From the NCBI RefSeq assembly GCF_009832865.1, contig NZ_CP047130.1:4340001-4404000 (forward strand): 64,000 nucleotides of DNA, given 5' to 3'. Under the pieces are notes generated by a model. The model was given only the letters and a program-made list of their open reading frames with translations, was not told the origin of the DNA and made no database searches. Shown here piece by piece: positions 27,675 through 37,601 of this stretch (its first letter is position 1; the number at the start of each line of letters is the position of its first letter). A program made the position numbers and the translations under genes. Source of the stretch: Colwellia sp. 20A7 (lineage in GTDB: Bacteria; Pseudomonadota; Gammaproteobacteria; Enterobacterales; Alteromonadaceae).

Positions 27675-28391
27675 ATGAATAGTAAACGTGTACCAATTTT
27701 TGTTTGGAGCCGAAATGTTAGATTTTTTCATTGGATTAATGTGCTAGCGATAACTTTGCTCGTTGTTATTGGTTTAATCATTTTTAATAGTAAATCGTTA
27801 GGAGTGTCTACCGATGGAAAAATATTATTAAAAACAATTCATGTTTATATTGGTTATGTTTTTGCTATCAATCTTATTTTTAGATTAATTATTGGCTTTG
27901 TCGGTAAAGCCCATGAACGATGGGGAAAGGTATTGCCTTTTAATAAAGGGTTTTCACAAGAGTTAACCGACTTTAAACAACATAAAAAATCTGCTTACAA
28001 AGGACACAATCCTGCTGGAAAATTGATGGTATTAGCCTTATTATCCCTGATGTGTATTCAAATGGTTTCAGGCTTGGTCATTGCTGGAACAGATATTTAT
28101 TATCCGCCATTTGGCAAGTATTTTGCCCAAAGCATTGCCATCGACAAACAAAATATTGAAGTAATTCAGCCTTATTCAAAAGTGAACATTGATGAGAAAG
28201 CATACACAGAAATGCGAGCTATACGTAGCCCTTTTATTACAGCCCATGTTTATGCATTTTATGGCCTACTTTTTCTGATTCCTTTACATATTTTAGGCGT
28301 AATCATTGCTGAAAGAAGAGAGAAATCAGCACTCGTATCTGCCATGATTACTGGCTATAAATACCTTCCCAAAGAGCATTCAGAAAAATAA
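27675..28391 (+). CDS. Cytochrome b561-family membrane protein
   Basis: The 238-residue integral membrane b-type cytochrome is of the Ni/Fe-hydrogenase cytochrome b / b561 type. Likely haem-ligand histidines lie in the first helix (RFFHWINVLAI), the second (TIHVYIGYVFA) and the last (ITAHVYAFYGLLFLIPLHIL). It has four membrane spans and a polar loop of about 60 residues before the last. GAGAGG lies 7 bases before the ATG. Proteins of this kind pass electrons between quinone and a periplasmic or soluble partner. No hydrogenase or other obvious partner gene adjoins it, so the partner is unknown. Confidence 0.82.
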   Translation: MNSKRVPIFVWSRNVRFFHWINVLAITLLVVIGLIIFNSKSLGVSTDGKILLKTIHVYIGYVFAINLIFRLIIGFVGKAHERWGKVLPFNKGFSQELTDFKQHKKSAYKGHNPAGKLMVLALLSLMCIQMVSGLVIAGTDIYYPPFGKYFAQSIAIDKQNIEVIQPYSKVNIDEKAYTEMRAIRSPFITAHVYAFYGLLFLIPLHILGVIIAERREKSALVSAMITGYKYLPKEHSEK

Positions 28392-28420
28392 TTGTTTTTC
28401 TGATAGACTTTAAATTCATT

Positions 28421-28445
28421 GCCTCAATAAATCATTGAGGCTTTA
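28421..28445 (+). terminator. Terminator after cytochrome b561 gene
   Basis: GCCTCAAT (28421-28428) and ATTGAGGC (28434-28441) form an 8-bp stem with a 5-base loop followed by TTTAT. It lies between the cytochrome and M20 genes. Confidence 0.6.
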
Positions 28446-28474
28446 TAACAAGTCGACAAAGCAGGTACAGTATT

Positions 28475-29791
28475 TTGAAAAAACATACGTTCACTTTTAT
28501 TTTTCTCGTATCACAGTTAACATTTTTCGCTAATGCTGACGTTCTAAATAAATCAGTTCAAGACGAATTGCCAAACTTAGAAAAAATTTATCATCACTTA
28601 CATCAAACGCCTGAACTCTCCAAACATGAAGTAAACACAGCTACTTTTTTAGCAAAAGAATTAAAAAAGTATGGTTATGAAGTTACGGAAGGCATTGCTG
28701 AAACAGGTTTAGTTGCCATTTTAAAAAATGGCACGGGTCCAACGGTAATGCTTAGAGCGGATACTGATGGGCTACCTGTGTTAGAAGAAACCGGGCTCCC
28801 TTATGCAAGTGTCGCTACTTTTAATGATGCAGCAGGTCTATCTGTTCCTGTAATGCATGCTTGTGGACATGACATGCATATGACGGTATTGCTAGGTACC
28901 GCAAAGCAAATGGTACAGCATAAAGATCAATGGCAAGGTACTTTAATGTTAATAGCGCAGCCTGGAGAAGAAATAGGCTATGGCGCTAAGCAAATGTTAG
29001 CTGAAGGTTTATATGAGAAATTTCCATTACCTGATTACAATATCGCTATGCATGTTTCCGCTGATTTACCTGCAGGAAAAATCGGTTACATCAAAGGATA
29101 TGCGATGGCGAATGTTGATTCCGTCGATGTATTAATTAAAGGTATTGGTGGTCATGGCGCATATCCTCATAACACAATAGATCCTGTGTTGATGGCTGCA
29201 GAAATAGTCATTAAACTTCAAACTATTATCAGCCGTGAAATATCACCGCTTGAATCTGCCGTAATAACTGTTGGATCCATTCATGGCGGTACAAAACACA
29301 ACATTATCGGTAACGAAGTTAAACTGCAATTAACAGTGCGATCTTATTCTGATGAATCACGTAGTTTTTTACTTAAGCGTATTGAACAAATAAGCCATGG
29401 CATTGCAAAAACAGCGGGAATGCCAGATGAACTTCTGCCTGAGGTGGTTGTAAAAGAAGAATATACTCCTGCCGTTTATAATCAACCTGAATTTACCCAA
29501 CAAGTGGTTAATAACCTTGAACAGGTATTAGGTAAGGATAACCTTGTTATAGTTGATCCCGTAATGGCTGGAGAAGATTTTTCTCGTTATGGGCGTACTA
29601 AAGAAAAAATACCAAGTACATTACTATGGTTAGGTACGGTAAATCCTACTCAATATAAAGAGGCTAAGAAAAATAACAATGCTTTACCTTCCCTTCATTC
29701 TGGTAAGTTTGCCCCTGATGCAAAACCGACTATTTTAACAGGGGTTACTGGTATGACAGAAAATGCGATTAAACTGATGCAAAAGCAATAA
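28475..29791 (+). CDS. M20-family amidohydrolase (hippurate/IAA-amino acid hydrolase type), exported
   Basis: The 438-residue protein starts with TTG and has a signal peptide (cleavage near residue 21, FANADV). M20D metallopeptidase features are VMLRADTDGLPVLEETGL, the metal ligands in MHACGHDMHMTVLLG, the catalytic Glu in AQPGEEIGYGAKQML, and the dimerisation-domain GGHGAYPH. Relatives split N-acyl amino acids such as hippurate or N-acetyl-diaminopimelate. Here the enzyme would act in the periplasm. GCAGGT lies about 8 bases before the TTG. It is a single gene with a strong terminator after it. The substrate is unknown. Confidence 0.88.
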   Translation: MKKHTFTFIFLVSQLTFFANADVLNKSVQDELPNLEKIYHHLHQTPELSKHEVNTATFLAKELKKYGYEVTEGIAETGLVAILKNGTGPTVMLRADTDGLPVLEETGLPYASVATFNDAAGLSVPVMHACGHDMHMTVLLGTAKQMVQHKDQWQGTLMLIAQPGEEIGYGAKQMLAEGLYEKFPLPDYNIAMHVSADLPAGKIGYIKGYAMANVDSVDVLIKGIGGHGAYPHNTIDPVLMAAEIVIKLQTIISREISPLESAVITVGSIHGGTKHNIIGNEVKLQLTVRSYSDESRSFLLKRIEQISHGIAKTAGMPDELLPEVVVKEEYTPAVYNQPEFTQQVVNNLEQVLGKDNLVIVDPVMAGEDFSRYGRTKEKIPSTLLWLGTVNPTQYKEAKKNNNALPSLHSGKFAPDAKPTILTGVTGMTENAIKLMQKQ

Positions 29792-29883
29792 TAGCGCGAT
29801 TCAATTACAACGATTAAACAACGGTATTAATTAGAATTGATTCTTTACTTATAAAAAAGTATCTATAGGAAAGTGCTTATAGA

Positions 29884-29916
29884 AAAAGGTGCCAAAATTA
29901 CTTTTGGCACCTTTTT
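29884..29916. terminator. Strong bidirectional terminator
   Basis: GGTGCCAAAA (29888-29897) and TTTTGGCACC (29902-29911) form a 10-bp stem with a 4-base loop, flanked by A's on the left and TTTTT (29912-29916) on the right. It lies between the convergent M20 gene and the TRAP operon and can serve both. Confidence 0.9.
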
Positions 29917-29944
29917 ATTATAAGTGCTATTACCGCGACATTCG

Positions 29945-31225
29945 TTAAGAAAAAATCAAATGCTCAGGAAAGATTAATACTAATAACAACACTAAGATTT
30001 GCATAAGAATAAAAGGAATAACACCTTTGTATATGGTAGTGGTTTTCATCCATTTAGGCGCTACCCCTTTCAAGTAGAATAGACTAAAACCAAAGGGTGG
30101 CGTTAAGAAGGAAGTTTGCAAATTCATCGATATTAAAATCGCAAACCACACTAAATTAATATCTAACGCAATAGCAACGGGTAATAGAATGGGCACGACT
30201 AAAAACGCAATTTCGATAAAATCGATGAAAAAGCCTAAGATTAAAATCGCAATCATCGCAAAAGCGATAAAGGTCCATGTACCGCCTGGTAACTCCAAAA
30301 AGAAGTCTTCAATAAGATATTCACTGCCTGAATAACTAAATACCATCGAAAAGGCTGTGGCACCAATTAACACGGCGAATACCATTGATGTTACTTTGAC
30401 CGTTTCTTTTGACACTTCATGCAACTTAGAAAAAGAAAAAGTGCCATACAATATCGATAATATTATCGCACCAACAGCACCAATAGCAGCGGATTCAGTA
30501 GGTGTTGCTATACCGGCAAAGATTGAACCCAATACAATTAAAATAAGTATCATAGGCGGCACAATATCTTTTAATGCTTGCATCAACAATTCACGCTTAC
30601 TCTCGTTCACCTCTAAAGGAGGCATAAAGTCAGGCTTAAACTGTCCTAAAACTAAAATATATATCGTATAAAAAACAACTAGTAACATGCCTGGTATTAT
30701 TGCAGCGCGAAATAAGTCACCTACAGGGACACCCATCACGTCACCCAGAATAATTAGAATTATTGAAGGTGGTATAATTTGTCCAAGCGTACCAGACGCA
30801 CAGATAACACCTGCGGCTGTTGGTTGATGATAATTATTCTTCAACATAACAGGTAATGAAATAACACCCATAGCGACGACACTAGCGCCAACTACGCCAG
30901 TAGAAGCAGCAAGTAAAGCGCCGACAATAATAGTTGAAACAGCAACCCCGCCAGGAATACCACCAAACAACTTAGCAGCCGACTCTAATAAGCGTTCAGC
31001 CAAGCCCGTTTTTTGTAGCACTATACCCATAAAAATAAACATAGGTACAGCCATTAAAATGGTGTTTTCCATAATGCTCATTATGCGATAGGGCATAAAC
31101 TCAAATAACTCAAAGCCTAAAACATAAACACCAACAATTAACGAAACACCCGCAAACGTGAAAGAAACCGAATAACCTAAAAACAAACAAATCAGTGCAA
31201 TACCAAAAAGAACTAAACCCGTCAT
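29945..31225 (-). CDS. TRAP transporter large permease subunit (DctM family)
   Basis: This 426-residue inner-membrane protein has about twelve hydrophobic segments and is the ion-coupled channel subunit of a TRAP transporter. Family signatures include VPMFIFMGIVLQKTGLAERL, ASGTLGQIIPPSIILIILG and TPTESAAIGAVGAIIL. It overlaps the DctQ gene by 4 bases (ATGA) and is the last gene of the DctP-DctQ-DctM unit. The substrate, usually an organic acid or similar solute, cannot be told from this subunit. Confidence 0.93.
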   Translation of the reverse strand: MTGLVLFGIALICLFLGYSVSFTFAGVSLIVGVYVLGFELFEFMPYRIMSIMENTILMAVPMFIFMGIVLQKTGLAERLLESAAKLFGGIPGGVAVSTIIVGALLAASTGVVGASVVAMGVISLPVMLKNNYHQPTAAGVICASGTLGQIIPPSIILIILGDVMGVPVGDLFRAAIIPGMLLVVFYTIYILVLGQFKPDFMPPLEVNESKRELLMQALKDIVPPMILILIVLGSIFAGIATPTESAAIGAVGAIILSILYGTFSFSKLHEVSKETVKVTSMVFAVLIGATAFSMVFSYSGSEYLIEDFFLELPGGTWTFIAFAMIAILILGFFIDFIEIAFLVVPILLPVAIALDINLVWFAILISMNLQTSFLTPPFGFSLFYLKGVAPKWMKTTTIYKGVIPFILMQILVLLLVLIFPEHLIFS

Positions 31226-31752
31226 AAGTCTTCTCCTTCTTTATTGGTGGTGAGAACAGGTGTAATTAAGGTTATAACACTATTTAATGCCATATAAATA
31301 ATAGACATAATAAGAAAAACTGATGAGATAGGAATAACAGAACGAACAATCCATCGATAAGGCAACCCACCAGGATCAGCACTACCTTCATTCATTTGAT
31401 AAGCGCCTAGCGTATAATCTATGCTGTAGTAGAGAATCACGATGGTGATTGGCAAAGCAAGAAATAAACTACCAAAAAGATTAATCATTGCTTGCTTACG
31501 CGCAGACATTTGATCATAAAAAATATCTACACGAACATGTGCATCTTCCTTTAAGGTATAAGCAATACCAAACATAAACATAGCAGCAAACAAGTGCCAT
31601 TCTAATTCTTGCATGCCAATACTAACGTCGTTAAAAAAGTAGCGTTTAATCACATCATAAAAAACATTCATAATCATGAGCAACATTAATATGCTACAAA
31701 AATTACCGAGTGCATCAATAATCTTACCAATGACTTTTAAAGTGAAATTCAT
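31222..31752 (-). CDS. TRAP transporter small permease subunit (DctQ family)
   Basis: The 176-residue protein has four predicted membrane helices and the DctQ pattern: NVFYDVIKRYFFNDVSIGMQ, ELEWHLFAAMFMFGIAYTLKE, then DAHVRVDIFY. It links the DctM channel to the periplasmic binding protein and lies between their genes, overlapping DctM by 4 bases. Confidence 0.92.
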   Translation of the reverse strand: MNFTLKVIGKIIDALGNFCSILMLLMIMNVFYDVIKRYFFNDVSIGMQELEWHLFAAMFMFGIAYTLKEDAHVRVDIFYDQMSARKQAMINLFGSLFLALPITIVILYYSIDYTLGAYQMNEGSADPGGLPYRWIVRSVIPISSVFLIMSIIYMALNSVITLITPVLTTNKEGEDL

Positions 31753-31881
31753 CTAATAATTCTCATGATTAATACTTATACCTATTTGATTTACTGAATA
31801 ATATTTACCAACCCCAACAAAAAAGCAGATGACTATACTAGGTAGAGACATCTGCGATACATGTTTTAAGTATTTTACTAC

Positions 31882-32955
31882 TTACTTAGCGTCGAAATTA
31901 TCAAGATAAGCGCGATCAGACAAATTAGTCCAAGCCCTTGCTTTATCTTCATACTCCGTTAGAGATTTTAAAATTTCTGCTGTCATAGGATCTTTCGCAG
32001 CAAATTCATTTAACAACTCATTATTTGCTTCCTGAATCGCATTCATAACGTCTTTAGGGAAAGAGCGCATTTTTACGTTAGGATAATCTTTTTTAAGTGA
32101 TGCTAAATTAATTGCACTTTCGTGATATGACTGAATATACATATCATAAGCGGCTGTTTTCATTGCTATCGTTAAGATTTTCTGTAAATCTTTTGGTAAT
32201 GAATTGTAGGCTTCTTCATTCACCATAAACTGAAGTTCAGTTGCAGGCTCATGCCAACCGGTATAATAATATGGAGCTATTTTATGGAAACCCATACGTA
32301 AATCTAACGAAGGACCTACCCATTCAAGTGCATCAATAGTATTACGCTCAAGTGCAGTATAAAGCTCACCTGGAGGAATATTTGTTGGTTTTGCGCCTAA
32401 TTTTGCTAAAACTTCACCGGCAAAACCAGGAATACGCATTTTTAAACCTTTAAGGTCTTCAACGGTATTTATTTCTTTTTTAAACCAGCCACCCATTTGG
32501 TTACCAGTATTACCGCCTGGAAATGATAGAATACCGTACTGGTCATAAACTTTTTTCATTAACTCCATGCCACCGCCATGATAGAACCAGGCATATTGCT
32601 CAGGTGCTGTCATACCAAAAGGTATTGTAGTGAAAAATAATGTGTTGAAGTTTTTTCCTTTCCAATAGTAAGAACCTGAATGCGCCATTTGATATTGACC
32701 ACTTTTAACAAAATCAAAAACACCTAAAGGTGATTTATGTTTGTTAGCAGAGTCAACACGGATGATCAAACGACCATCGGACATTTCTTTAACCATCTTA
32801 GCCAAGTTTTTAGTAGTATCACCAAAAACAGGAAAGTTGGGTCCCCACGTTTCAGCTAATTTCCAACGATAAACCTTACCATCTGCGGCATTTATTGTTC
32901 CTGAAACCCCTAACGACAATACAAGTAGTAGTGTTAACAATATTGATTTTTTCAT
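31882..32955 (-). CDS. TRAP transporter substrate-binding protein (DctP family)
   Basis: I placed the start at the ATG ending at 32955 (357 residues). It has GGGGAAAGGA directly upstream and opens with a signal peptide (MKKSILLTLLLVLSLGVSG). A start 19 codons earlier would bury that signal. The mature protein is a periplasmic DctP-type receptor with KLAETWGPNFPVFGD, the ligand-contact region LKGLKMRIPGFAGEVLAKLG and ALERNTIDALEWVGP. The mature length matches the family. It is the first gene of the TRAP operon, about 130 bases ahead of DctQ. Substrate unknown; the WxGP segment occurs in receptors for 2-oxo acids and related ligands, a weak hint. Confidence 0.9.
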   Translation of the reverse strand: MKKSILLTLLLVLSLGVSGTINAADGKVYRWKLAETWGPNFPVFGDTTKNLAKMVKEMSDGRLIIRVDSANKHKSPLGVFDFVKSGQYQMAHSGSYYWKGKNFNTLFFTTIPFGMTAPEQYAWFYHGGGMELMKKVYDQYGILSFPGGNTGNQMGGWFKKEINTVEDLKGLKMRIPGFAGEVLAKLGAKPTNIPPGELYTALERNTIDALEWVGPSLDLRMGFHKIAPYYYTGWHEPATELQFMVNEEAYNSLPKDLQKILTIAMKTAAYDMYIQSYHESAINLASLKKDYPNVKMRSFPKDVMNAIQEANNELLNEFAAKDPMTAEILKSLTEYEDKARAWTNLSDRAYLDNFDAK

Positions 32956-33060
32956 TCCTTTCCCCGAATTAATTAGAATCATTTTTTTATTATTGAATCT
33001 ATTTAATAGCAATTCGAGTTCAAAAAGTAAACAAGACTTTAGTCTTTAATTATAAAAAAC

Positions 33061-33924
33061 CTATAAGTATTCAATCAAAATACCAATAAAAATAGCCATG
33101 CCGACCCAATGGTTATGTAAAAAAGCTTGAAAACATCGTTCACGATTACGGTCACTGATTAACATCTGCTGATAGCTAAATAAGCCTGCAGAGATAATCA
33201 AACTTAATTGGTAAGGCCAACCGAACGCTAACAACTCACCAACAGTAAATAAAAGCCCTAGCACCAATAATTGCAGAAAACCGATAATACGTTTGTCGTG
33301 CTCACCAAATAAAATAGCTGTCGATTTCACTCCAATCTTTAAGTCATCGTCCTTATCTACCATGGCATACATAGTATCGTAAGCAACCGTCCATAATACG
33401 TTCGCACTAAAAAGTAACCACGCAACGAGCGGAACTTCACCTTGCGCTTCAGAAAATGCCATCAGCATTCCCCAGCTAAAAGCTGCACCGAGTACGACTT
33501 GCGGTAACTGAGTATATCGCTTCATAAATGGGTATGAAGAAGCTAGCAACAACGCCACTATTGATAAATAAATTGTCGGTAAACTTAAGGTTAATACTAA
33601 TCCTAAAGCAACACCAATAAGCAGACCAAACAAACTTATCGCTTCTTCTTTACTAATTACCCCCGTAATTAGGGGCCTATTTTTAGTTCGTTCAACCTTG
33701 CCATCAATTTTCATATCAGCAATATCATTAATGACGCAACCAGCACTACGCATAACAAACACACCAAGACTAAAAACAAGTAACAAATAGAAGTTAGGCC
33801 AACCATCACTAGCAATCCATAACGCCCAATAAGTTGGCCATAGTAATAAATAAGTACCAATAGGCTTATCCATACGAGTGATTAACTTGATCCCTTGCCA
33901 TTTTTGTTTTGCTTTACTAAACAT
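33061..33924 (-). CDS. ubiA: 4-hydroxybenzoate polyprenyltransferase UbiA
   Basis: This 287-residue inner-membrane prenyltransferase attaches the polyprenyl tail to 4-hydroxybenzoate, the second step of ubiquinone synthesis. It has about eight membrane helices and both Asp-rich motifs: [19 protein letters not shown] (about 67-85) and [17 protein letters not shown] (about 185-201). Length is normal. Its start overlaps the ubiC stop by 8 bases, as in other ubiCA operons. Confidence 0.96.
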   Translation of the reverse strand: MFSKAKQKWQGIKLITRMDKPIGTYLLLWPTYWALWIASDGWPNFYLLLVFSLGVFVMRSAGCVINDIADMKIDGKVERTKNRPLITGVISKEEAISLFGLLIGVALGLVLTLSLPTIYLSIVALLLASSYPFMKRYTQLPQVVLGAAFSWGMLMAFSEAQGEVPLVAWLLFSANVLWTVAYDTMYAMVDKDDDLKIGVKSTAILFGEHDKRIIGFLQLLVLGLLFTVGELLAFGWPYQLSLIISAGLFSYQQMLISDRNRERCFQAFLHNHWVGMAIFIGILIEYL

Positions 33925-34519
33925 GTTTATATCCTGACTTGTCTGTTTGTTGGTAAGCGAAAGCGCCAGGTAAAAAAACCTCTGATACCATCAATGGCTT
34001 GTTTTCTAGAATAAATATTGATCGTCGCCCCCAGAGGCTGTTTGCCGATACTAAAGGCTGTGTAACTCCTGATAACTTATTAGCTAACTGACTAACTGTG
34101 CTAGTGGCATCAAACTCTGCCACTTCAATAGTTTTCCTTTTCAAAGAAGGGTTATTAAACATAACCTGCCCTAATGACTGCGTTCCTAAATTAGCTAAAG
34201 CCTGTTCTGCACCTGTTAAGCTCGATAAAGGTAACAAGCTTCGCGCAAAAACTTGAGGTATGTCGTCACAAAAAAGTAAGACCTCTCGCACTAAGACACC
34301 TTCTCCAGCAATAATAAGGTCTACAGCTTCACTTTCTTGACATTTTTCAATTTTCTGACCCAAAAGTTCTACCCTAAACTGATGACAATTAGACTTGAGA
34401 CGTAAAGTGAGTGAAGCGGGATCAAGCAACCAGCTTTTTAAGTTTTCATCTAAGGAGCTATCATTAGCATCATGCCAAAAACTTGATAAGGTAACAGGAA
34501 AAAACGATTGAAAATTCAT
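33917..34519 (-). CDS. ubiC: Chorismate lyase UbiC
   Basis: The 200-residue cytoplasmic enzyme splits chorismate to 4-hydroxybenzoate and pyruvate, the first committed ubiquinone step. The family pattern is seen in [35 protein letters not shown] and the late [15 protein letters not shown], with the conserved Glu in [10 protein letters not shown]. It is the first gene of the ubiC-ubiA operon, divergent from the FliL-like gene, and overlaps ubiA. Confidence 0.93.
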   Translation of the reverse strand: MNFQSFFPVTLSSFWHDANDSSLDENLKSWLLDPASLTLRLKSNCHQFRVELLGQKIEKCQESEAVDLIIAGEGVLVREVLLFCDDIPQVFARSLLPLSSLTGAEQALANLGTQSLGQVMFNNPSLKRKTIEVAEFDATSTVSQLANKLSGVTQPLVSANSLWGRRSIFILENKPLMVSEVFLPGAFAYQQTDKSGYKHV

Positions 34520-34708
34520 AAACTAAAAACCATATTAATTTAAAAGTGAAAGCCAGATTGATAATACCATTGTTTTTGTCCGAACTCATTTTACCTAGAA
34601 AGTAAAAGATTAAAAAAAAGTGAGTTTTTTCAGGAAAAAAACTAATTTCAGGTTATGATAAGTAATGTCTCTCATTTTTATACTCATGTACCTTAAGAAG
34701 TAAACATT

Positions 34709-35086
34709 ATGTTTAAATATTTGTTGATTGGAACTTGTTTGTTAATGCCTTTAACGACTAAAGCTGTGGATTATGCTTATTTTGGCTTTGAACCAGACAT
34801 AGTCACCAATTACATCCCTTTGAAGAAGAAAATGGGTTATGTACGCCTAACCGTTGAATTAATGGTACCCAGTCAAAATATAGAAGTCGTTGAGCATCAT
34901 TCTCCATTATTACGCGACGCCATTATTGAAATTATCGGCAAACAACCTGAAGAAAAAGTAAAATCCATTAAAGGACGCTCTGAAATACAGCTAAAATGTG
35001 AAGAGAAAGTAAAAGAATTATTAACCCAAGAAACAGGGCAACCCATAATTAAAAAACTTTTATTTACTCAATGGCTAGATAATTAG
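34709..35086 (+). CDS. FliL-like flagellar basal-body-associated protein
   Basis: The 125-residue secreted protein has a signal peptide (about 1-19, ending TKAVDY) and a FliL-type domain: YVRLTVELMV, a Pro/hydrophobic HSPLLRDAIIEIIGKQPEE segment, and the C-terminal VKELLTQETGQ and KKLLFTQWLDN. Unlike classical FliL it starts with a cleavable-looking signal and lies away from flagellar genes, next to ubiC. A periplasmic or membrane-associated role near the motor or in another complex is inferred. A GAAG ribosome-binding site lies about 9 bases before the ATG. Confidence 0.75.
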   Translation: MFKYLLIGTCLLMPLTTKAVDYAYFGFEPDIVTNYIPLKKKMGYVRLTVELMVPSQNIEVVEHHSPLLRDAIIEIIGKQPEEKVKSIKGRSEIQLKCEEKVKELLTQETGQPIIKKLLFTQWLDN

Positions 35087-35134
35087 CCTGCCTACGCTGA
35101 TTCGATTTAATAAGTTCACTAAGCAATAGAAACA

Positions 35135-35163
35135 AAAAAGCCAAAGTTCACACTTTGGCTTTT
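35135..35163. terminator. Bidirectional terminator
   Basis: AGCCAAAG (35139-35146) and CTTTGGCT (35153-35160) form an 8-bp stem with flanking A-run and T-run. It lies between the convergent FliL-like and OmpA-like genes. Confidence 0.85.
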
Positions 35164-35202
35164 AGTTATTTAGGCATTAATACCTATTAAAATAACGTGT
35201 TC

Positions 35203-36297
35203 TTATCGGCTAACAGGAACTTCTTTAGTTGCTGCAACTTTAGCTTCTATACGACGGTTTTTAGCATGTGCTGCTTTATCATCGCCTGAGTCAAGTAAAT
35301 TTTCTTCACCATAACCCACAGCAGATAAACGGTAGCTATCAATATTGAATTGATTAACTAATACGTCAACAATTGCATCAGCACGTTGCTGTGATATTTT
35401 TTTGTTATAAGCGGCACTGCCTACTTTTGAAGTGTGACCTTCAATTACCAAAGAAACTTCAGGGTAAGCTGTTAGGAAATCTGACATCTTTTTAATTTCT
35501 GGCAAATATTCAGCTTTAACAGTAGACTTATTATTATCAAAATTAACTAATAAGCTCATTCTGCTTGTTTCTTCAGTGAAGATAGTACAACCATTTTTAT
35601 CTACTTTATCCGTAGTTGGAGTACTTGGACAACGATCTTTGCTATCTGTAACGCCATCGTTGTCTGTATCAGAAGCAACAATTGGAGCAACAGCAGCAAT
35701 CGTTGAAGCCTTTTTATTTCTTACAGGTGTTGATTTATTATCACTACCAAAGAAATAAATAACACCTAAACGAGCACTACCTTCTTGATGGTGATCTGAA
35801 AATTCATAATGGCCTTTACCTTCAAGATAAACCGCTGTATTTTCACTAAGGTAGTGACGGTAACCAACACCTAAATTTACAGATTCTTTTGCTTGACCGA
35901 TATCTAAATAGCCTAACCCGCCTACAACATAAAAGCTTTCTTTCTCTGGGAAGTACAAAGCAGAAATATCAGCTACATAAGGCTTATCATAAAAACTATT
36001 ATCTTTATCAATATTAATTTGGCTAAAAGAGAATCGAGCTTCTACAGACTCAGTAAAACGGTAACCAATCTCAGCACCAAAACCAGCACCGTGACCTTTA
36101 GTCGCATACGGGTCTGACGCTTCTAATGGATCAGAAAGTTTACGGCCATCATCAGTATCAATATAAAGTAAATGCGCACCACCATAAAACTTACCAACAA
36201 GATCTTCCGCTAGTGGAGTTTTATCTGCTGCAAATGCACTTGTTAGAAGAAGAGGAGAAGAGAGAAGTACTGCTTTTAAGCCTTGTAAGTTTTTCAT
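35203..36297 (-). CDS. OprF-like outer-membrane porin with OmpA peptidoglycan-binding domain
   Basis: The 364-residue outer-membrane protein has a signal peptide (cleavage near residue 23, SAFAAD), an eight-strand-type beta barrel (about 30-185), a linker and a calcium-binding type-3-like repeat (DTDNDGVTDSKDRCP). A C-terminal OmpA domain (about 245-355) has the peptidoglycan-contact pattern SLVIEGHTSKVG and NKKISQQRADAIVDVL. It links the outer membrane to peptidoglycan and may form a small pore. It is a single gene with a terminator after it. Confidence 0.92.
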   Translation of the reverse strand: MKNLQGLKAVLLSSPLLLTSAFAADKTPLAEDLVGKFYGGAHLLYIDTDDGRKLSDPLEASDPYATKGHGAGFGAEIGYRFTESVEARFSFSQINIDKDNSFYDKPYVADISALYFPEKESFYVVGGLGYLDIGQAKESVNLGVGYRHYLSENTAVYLEGKGHYEFSDHHQEGSARLGVIYFFGSDNKSTPVRNKKASTIAAVAPIVASDTDNDGVTDSKDRCPSTPTTDKVDKNGCTIFTEETSRMSLLVNFDNNKSTVKAEYLPEIKKMSDFLTAYPEVSLVIEGHTSKVGSAAYNKKISQQRADAIVDVLVNQFNIDSYRLSAVGYGEENLLDSGDDKAAHAKNRRIEAKVAATKEVPVSR

Positions 36298-36373
36298 AAG
36301 TTAATTCCATATTAAACGTATTATGTATATTTATTCGGCGCATTTTAACAGGTTTTGTCAGGCTTGCACACTA

Positions 36374-37258
36374 TTATTTCGCTACTTTCACACTATAAAC
36401 CGCTAATAGACAGCCTGAAATCAAACCTAATAAGTGTGCAGTATTCGCTACGTTTACAGGCAATACATCAAGAAATCCTAACACAAGCCAAAATAATAAA
36501 AAGCCTATGATAGGTTTAGATAAAGATAAACCTTTTTCAGGGGCTAAATAGCCATACCACCACACAAAACCGACTAACGCATAAACAACACCTGACAAAC
36601 CACCAAAATTAGCACCTGAAACAAAAAATTGTCCTAAATTAGAAAAAATAGCAGAAACTAATAACAGATTAATTAAAATCCCTTTACCAAGTTCTTTTTC
36701 AATACTACCAGCCAATTGCCACCACCACATGGTATTGAATACTATGTGTAATAAAGAAAAATGGAAAAATACAGGACCAATAATACGCCAAGGCTCGGTA
36801 ATAAATCCGTCTAAAGATACTTTAGGATAAAACTGCAATAGTGTAAAAAGGTCACGTGCCCAGCCTAAATTACTGGCTAAATAGACAAACCAACAAAGAA
36901 CAAAAACAACTAAAGTTACTGCACCTGCATGTGCTAAAAAGCTTTCTCGAAAGCTTTTTAGCAAGGTCAAATCATTACTTTTTACACTAACAGTTTCACC
37001 ATTATGCCAGGCAGCCTGTTGATATTTTTGATCAAAAGGCTTTTTAATAAAAAGTTCAAATTCAATTGTCGCTTGCGCTTGTTTATCTTGCTGACAATAA
37101 ACGGTATAGCCTTGCTTACTTTCACCATTATCCGTAATAACAGTTTCAGCAATCACTTTAGCGTCAATGCCTAATGTGACTAAATAATTAGTAAACAGTA
37201 ACGCAACATTATGTTGTTCTAGCTGCACTAAAGCCTTTAAGCTTTGATCTTCAAGCAT
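36374..37258 (-). CDS. glpG: Rhomboid intramembrane serine protease GlpG
   Basis: The 294-residue inner-membrane protease cuts membrane proteins within their helices. An N-terminal cytoplasmic domain (about 1-95) as in E. coli GlpG is followed by six membrane segments. The catalytic Ser is in GGLSGVVYALVG (near residue 222) and the His in ANTAHLLGLISG (near residue 274). The oxyanion His/Asn pair is in HFSLLHIVFNTMWWW. It is the last gene of the kbl-tdh-glpE-glpG run, 10 bases after glpE. Confidence 0.92.
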   Translation of the reverse strand: MLEDQSLKALVQLEQHNVALLFTNYLVTLGIDAKVIAETVITDNGESKQGYTVYCQQDKQAQATIEFELFIKKPFDQKYQQAAWHNGETVSVKSNDLTLLKSFRESFLAHAGAVTLVVFVLCWFVYLASNLGWARDLFTLLQFYPKVSLDGFITEPWRIIGPVFFHFSLLHIVFNTMWWWQLAGSIEKELGKGILINLLLVSAIFSNLGQFFVSGANFGGLSGVVYALVGFVWWYGYLAPEKGLSLSKPIIGFLLFWLVLGFLDVLPVNVANTAHLLGLISGCLLAVYSVKVAK

Positions 37259-37268
37259 TGATTAGCCC

Positions 37269-37601
37269 TTAGCGAGAGATATTATCGGGATATTGTAATT
37301 GCCACTGAGTAAATCCACCATCAAGAGAATATACTTCGGTAAAATCTTGGCTCAATAAAAATTGAGCGGCTTGTTGACTAGAGTGTCCGTGATAGCAACA
37401 CACAACAACAGGTGCATCAAGATCAGCTTCCCGTACAAAGTCAGCTAAGTTTTCATTAGTTAAATGAATTGCATCAGTTATACGACCATTTGAAAATGAT
37501 GTTTCGTCTCGTATATCTACCACAACATGGCTTTTATTCTCTAACACTGCATGTAAATCATTAACTTGCATATGTTTAAAGCTTGATTGATTATCTGTCA
37601 C
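37269..37601 (-). CDS. glpE: Thiosulfate sulfurtransferase GlpE (rhodanese)
   Basis: The 110-residue single-domain rhodanese moves sulfane sulfur from thiosulfate to an acceptor. The active-site loop is CCYHGHSSQQAA, with the second Cys as the catalytic residue, and the N-terminal VVDIRDETSFSNGRI is typical. I chose GTG 37601 because it overlaps the tdh stop as TAGTG and has GGGAG five bases upstream. A TTG four codons earlier is possible. glpE-glpG is a conserved pair. Confidence 0.9.
   Translation of the reverse strand: MTDNQSSFKHMQVNDLHAVLENKSHVVVDIRDETSFSNGRITDAIHLTNENLADFVREADLDAPVVVCCYHGHSSQQAAQFLLSQDFTEVYSLDGGFTQWQLQYPDNISR

Noticed and set aside
32956-33012. Longer start for the TRAP substrate-binding protein
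   Set aside because: It would place 19 polar residues before the signal peptide, while the inner ATG has a strong Shine-Dalgarno sequence.
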